Of a DNA stretch of 64,000 bases, positions 59,696 to 64,000 are shown piece after piece. A program made the translations under genes and the position numbers. The first letter of the stretch is position 1; each line of letters begins with the position of its first letter. The notes beneath the pieces were generated by a model. That model was not told the origin of the DNA. It saw only the letters and a program-made list of their open reading frames with translations, and searched no databases. This DNA is from Rotaria sp. Silwood1 (lineage: Eukaryota; Rotifera; Eurotatoria; Philodinida; Philodinidae): the NCBI GenBank assembly GCA_905250075.1, contig CAJNOP010000324.1:1-64000 (forward strand). The letters run 5' to 3'.

Positions 59696-60912
59696 TAAAG
59701 TCTAGAAAATAAAATTGTTCTTTTACAATGAACATTGGTTTTCATAAAACATTCTTTTTTCACATTTACATTTCGAACAAAAACTTTGCTCTCCTGATGT
59801 GAGGGAAGAGGGAGCCACGACACTTCGACTTAAAACTTACACGAACTATTTTCTTCGAAAAGATATAAGAGTTCTACAAAACTTTGTTCTACGCTCATCT
59901 CTAATAATTATGCACTTCTTGAATTATTTAGCACTCAAATTTCGACTCATTCGAAGTCTATTTTGTTTAGCTATGCATTAAATATATGACAGCTTATTTT
60001 AAAGTATCGGGTTTTTTTGTGATTTCCGATGAACTGTGAAAAAAAAACCAATAAATTTTGTAAATTTCAATAATTTTTATCGGAATTATTTTATAGTTAA
60101 GTCTATAAATCAATGCAGATATATCAAGACATTGTATTTCTGACAGAAGATTTTGGAAACAAGATTCCGAAGTTGTTACTCATTATATTTATACTTTTTA
60201 TATAACGAATCTGTAAGAAACAATCTTTTCTCTCAATCTTCGCAATATTCGAAGTTAGTAGCTGCTACAACTCAGGAGTTATAAACATTTTTTGATACTT
60301 GCAGTTTCAGCGATTTGACCTTAGCAGACTTCAGAAGAAATCCATAGATAGATTAATGATCACATTGAGTCCAATATTGATGTTTATTTTCAGTTTTCAA
60401 CTAACCTAAGATGATTATACGAAACATTTCAACACTTCAAGTGTTATTCTGTTAAAAAGAAGTTTTTGAACTGCACAACTACTACTGATATAGTGATCTA
60501 CGATAGGTATGAAACTGAAAATAACTATCACTATTCGATTCAGAGTGATGAATAAACCATGTGTTGACCTCTTTTGGAGTGCTCTAATATCAAATTACTG
60601 GAATTGAAGGCATTCGAAAAGTCTTTTGTCACTGTCATAGCAAGTAGCTAAGAATTTGAAGTTTTCAACGAATGAAAGAGAAAACTGTTTTCTACAAATT
60701 GGTGATATTACAAATCGATATTCAATAGGAAATGACTTCAGAATCTTGTTTTTCAAAATCTTCGCTCAGAACTCACCTGATTTCTCTATTGATGACTCTG
60801 AATGTTCTCTTTTAAATGATGAAAATTGCAAGTCTCTGCATTGCTCCTATCAATATTTACTAAAAGAACATCCATATATATAACAATTTAACGCTGATAG
60901 GAACATAACTTT

Positions 60913-63900
60913 TAAATGTATCTATTGTTGTTATTTTATTAAGATCATTTATTTATTAGTTAAAGAAAATTACTCGAATGGAAGTGCAATAAACAAAAGA
61001 TTATAATATCAATTTTTGTTTCTTGTATAAATGTTAAATTAAGTTCATTTGAAAATGCGAAAAAAAAGTTTTAAAAACAGTTGATTATTAATAAAATCTA
61101 ACCATTTCTAGTACTATTTGCATATTCATCAAGAGAGTCCATCCCTGGATCAACAGCACCCATTAATGCTTTAACTACATAATCACCAAATGAAAATGGA
61201 TAATTGAATCCTTTAGTTCGACGTACTTCTTCTCGTTCTGATTTATAATCATCCACAACATCAACATTTATCATTGTACGGTCCCACTGATTTAAATAAC
61301 GGACACTTGCTGGATCATCAGTACAAGCAAGAAATGTCACATACATAGTATTTGATTGACGTTCATGTTGCATTAGGTTTTCTAAACTTTGTATATCGAC
61401 ATAACCATGATTATCAGTTGGTTCTCCATCTGTAGCTACAAAAACTAATAGACGTTTGTTACCACGAAGTTTACTTGCTGCTGATTGAAAAATTCCTCGT
61501 AAAGCAGAAGTAAGAGGTGTATATCCGTTGGGACGTTTATTAAATGATTCAACAACTTGTCGAGGATCAGTAACATTGAGCATAGGAGGTCGATTAAGAA
61601 AATGTACGTCAACTCCATTTGAATCAAATATAGTACCAATATCGATAATGATTTGCACGATAGCTCGTAACTCATCCCAACGAGTACCAGTTGTTCCGTT
61701 GACAGGTGTATTCATTGACGTGGAATCATCACAAAGTACTACAATTTCAAACTGCTGAAGTATATTTAAACGTTGTAGGGATGCATCACTAATTTCATGT
61801 TGTGTAGCTATTGATCGAAGACGATCATTATTAAAGCTTGTATTGTAACCACCACCTATGAGATGAAAACAAGAATGAAATTAAATGATCGAAATCTACG
61901 AACCATATTGTTGATATGTTTGTTGTGGTTCGTTTCGAGGATATCCACCTATTTAAAATCATAGATATAGTTTACGAATACGTTCACTATTTTAAAACAA
62001 TGTCATTTTACCTTGAGGTTGTTGAGAATATGATGTTGCATAAGTATTTGGAAAAGACTGTTGTGGTGGATTATTTTATGGATAATTACCTAACAATTAT
62101 TCGAATTAGATTGTTTCAAAGAAGCTAAATGATTGTTTTACCTTGTTGAGATGGAGTCACGTTCCATTGTTGATAAGGAGTTGATGATTGGTGAGGAGTT
62201 GGTGGTGGATATGGATTTTGGTAACTTGCAGTATTTGCTACAACATATATTATTCATTTATTCTTTTACAATGGAAGATTTTATACTGTTATAAAAGAAC
62301 AATTAGATATATTCATTTCAAATAAAAACTCTTACTGTCAAAGCAACAAACAAGAAAATGAATTCTTTAGGTATTTACAGTATGTATAAGATACTCACGA
62401 GTGAAAACTTTGATGCTATTTATTTTTCTTTTTTCACAATGGTTGGATAAAGCCTGTTAAATTGCATAGGAAAAAAATTGTGTTTCAATCTTTAATAAAA
62501 AATGATGTCCAAAGTACTATTATCTTCGAATATAAATACAATATATCAAAAATTTCTGAATTTTATGAAATATTTTAAAGTTTGTTTTTAAGTTTCAAAT
62601 ATGTTTTTTTTTTCTTATGCAAATCGACGAGTTCTATCCAAATATCACAAAAAGAAAGAAAAAATAAATATTTTTAAAATTTTGACTTGCAGGCATCCTG
62701 CATATTGTGTAAATATGTAAAAAAACTCACTCTCTCACATATTGTATATCATGAGCAGTTCATATTTTAGATTTATTATTTTCTCAATGGGAACTTTAAT
62801 TTAACCAGAGTATGTCTAATGTTCTTTACAAATAGTATAAAACCTTCTATTTTGTAGTTTTCTTAACAGTAAAATCTAATCTTTCAATAAACTTCAAACT
62901 TCGACTAACTTGACGGTGGTGGTGGCGGTGGTTGATTACTAAAAGATGCTTGTGGATATGGAGTTTGATGAGAACTACTACCTCCTAAAATATATATTGT
63001 CATAATTCATTTATAATGAAGGTATTTTGATTTAAAACAATGATTGAAACTGACCTTGAAATGTTGATGGTTGCTGTCCAAAATTAGGAAGTGAATATGG
63101 TGAATAATTATTTGTATTTGCTATCGGAGTATTTGCGAAATAAGGGCTTCCATGAGAAGATGATGATGTTAATGGAGAAGCACTTGGATATGATGGTATT
63201 TGAGATGGTTGTCCTACCGCATACGATATGTTTTGAGCAGCTGGTTGAGGCATCATATTGGAAAATCCTCCTTGTACCGTATTACTAGTACGATTAGGTA
63301 GTGATGCAGATGTTGAAGAATTATATGGTGGAGTTGATGGTTGTGTGTTTCCTGATCCAAAGCCTTGATTCATTATTGCTTACTCTTTCAACTCTCTTTC
63401 AATAACAAAATGTGCAGAAAGTGAGTATGTCTTCGCTGAATTTTTATTCTTCCTTCTTTCTTTTTTTATTATAAAGACACAGAGTAGTCTATATAAAATG
63501 AGAGTATGGCGACAGACGAAACGAAAAGCAAATGGTAGAAGAAAAAATACGAATTTTAAAAGCGTCAATGCCGATGATGTACATTTACTCATCGAGATCT
63601 TTTCATTTAAAATATAAAAAACGCAAAAAGTACAAATCATGCGCTTAATGTAATTCAGTTTAAAAAAAACGAAAAACAATATAAAAGTAGATTCGTCTAT
63701 AGATTAAATTTTTTTTTTGTTCAAAAAATAACTTTGATGAATTTTAATTGCTTATATTAAACTCAACTCAAACGTAAATATCTTGTTCGTTTATTTATAT
63801 TATATTTTTTGTTTTTCGACTATGACTTAAATAGAAGAATCTGAAGTTTTCATAAAACTATGAAATAGATATGAAAAGGGTACTAAGAGCATTTTATACG

Positions 63901-63955
63901 TTCAATAAATGACGTTAAAATTTATTTGTTGTGATGTACAATGTTATTCAACAAC
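60913..63955. repeat. Direct segmental duplication, right copy
   Basis: Counterpart of 53320-57175 in the same orientation, about 3.0 kb. A 159-bp block inside the vWA exon (left 53948-54106) is identical between the copies, whereas flanking parts differ every 10-20 bases. Confidence 0.85.
61098..63373 (-). pseudogene. vWA-domain protein, right copy, with nonsense codon in a skippable exon
   Basis: Exons on the minus strand: 63055-63373, 62910-62984, 62142-62237, 62012-62089, 61904-61948 and 61098-61855. Lengths (319, 75, 96, 78, 45, 758) equal those of the left copy and all junctions are phase 1. In the 78-bp exon the left copy reads NYPQNNPQ, whereas here the codon after NYP is TAA (62076-62078), one base change from CAA. 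Because this exon is a multiple of three, skipping it would restore an open frame of about 430 residues. The vWA exon is intact: DDSTS, TPLTSAL and ATDGEPTD keep the metal-site pattern. The 45-bp exon has a normal AG acceptor here. Whether it is a pseudogene or an exon-skipping gene cannot be decided from sequence alone. Confidence 0.75.
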
Positions 63956-64000
63956 TCTTATGGTTAAAAACTGGCAGTGGTATTCAATTTCTTCTTGATA

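Larger units (their letters stand above)
57176..60912. other. Spacer between the duplicated vWA genes
   Basis: Contains the hairpin at 58377-58472 and an interspersed repeat at 59605-59695. A short reading, TKEAQEQ then LKLVEDIDQFW, around 57620-57690 hints at a coding relic, but it is too short to assign. No intact gene is seen. Confidence 0.4.

Noticed and set aside
1..64000. rRNA genes, common snRNAs and the bdelloid spliced-leader RNA
   Set aside because: I looked for familiar conserved words of these RNAs and saw none; a covariance-model search would be needed for a firm negative.

Overview
The window reads as nuclear DNA of a small AT-rich animal genome, most likely a bdelloid rotifer (Adineta/Rotaria type). 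Four things point there. Introns are compact (about 50-1000 bp, GT-AG). Metazoan genes such as an SK potassium channel sit next to genes of fungal, plant or bacterial type. One ADP-ribosyltransferase/TPR gene has an architecture I associate with bdelloids. There are many G-rich tracts built from the hexamer TGTGGG, which as I recall is the Adineta vaga telomere repeat. The species call is inference; no search was run.

Layout. 1-12900 is repeat territory: a large telomere-like tract, a 2.86-kb non-autonomous hAT-type element (2474-5332), a 20-bp and a 32-bp minisatellite, and two long palindromes. 12915-15806 holds a plant CslA-like glycosyltransferase with an in-frame stop after its first membrane segment, followed by a dead piggyBac transposase. 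17134-20094 is a two-exon ADP-ribosyltransferase-fold/TPR gene whose catalytic motifs look lost. 20100-23700 is repeats with a short P4-ATPase-like exon fragment and a 712-bp hAT-type element. 23735-26281 is an intronless fungal-type CSC1 channel gene. 28204-29166 is a 963-bp palindrome. 29170-33700 (minus strand) carries an unknown membrane-protein candidate, a DUF3455 gene and a decayed MFS transporter. 35457-36559 is an 1.1-kb hAT-type element inserted in a telomere-like hairpin. 37996-39518 (minus) is a four-exon SK channel. 39730-40102 is a fourth hAT-type element. 42644-44350 is a secreted alpha/beta hydrolase, 46317-47004 a GNAT acetyltransferase with a one-base frameshift, and 49145-51978 a dead VIT/vWA gene. 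53320-57175 and 60913-63955 are a direct duplication of a multi-exon vWA gene; one copy carries an 880-bp palindrome in an intron, the other a nonsense codon.

There is no operon-like arrangement and I see no shared pathway. The common theme is turnover: at least five coding loci are broken, several others look horizontally acquired, and at least four elements with 8-bp target duplications are present.

The most striking unexplained pattern is a family of about 13 short hairpins. Each has a TGTGGG-like G-rich arm followed by a C-rich arm, always in that order. They are scattered through the window, often share a spacer core, and sit at exon, duplication and insertion borders.
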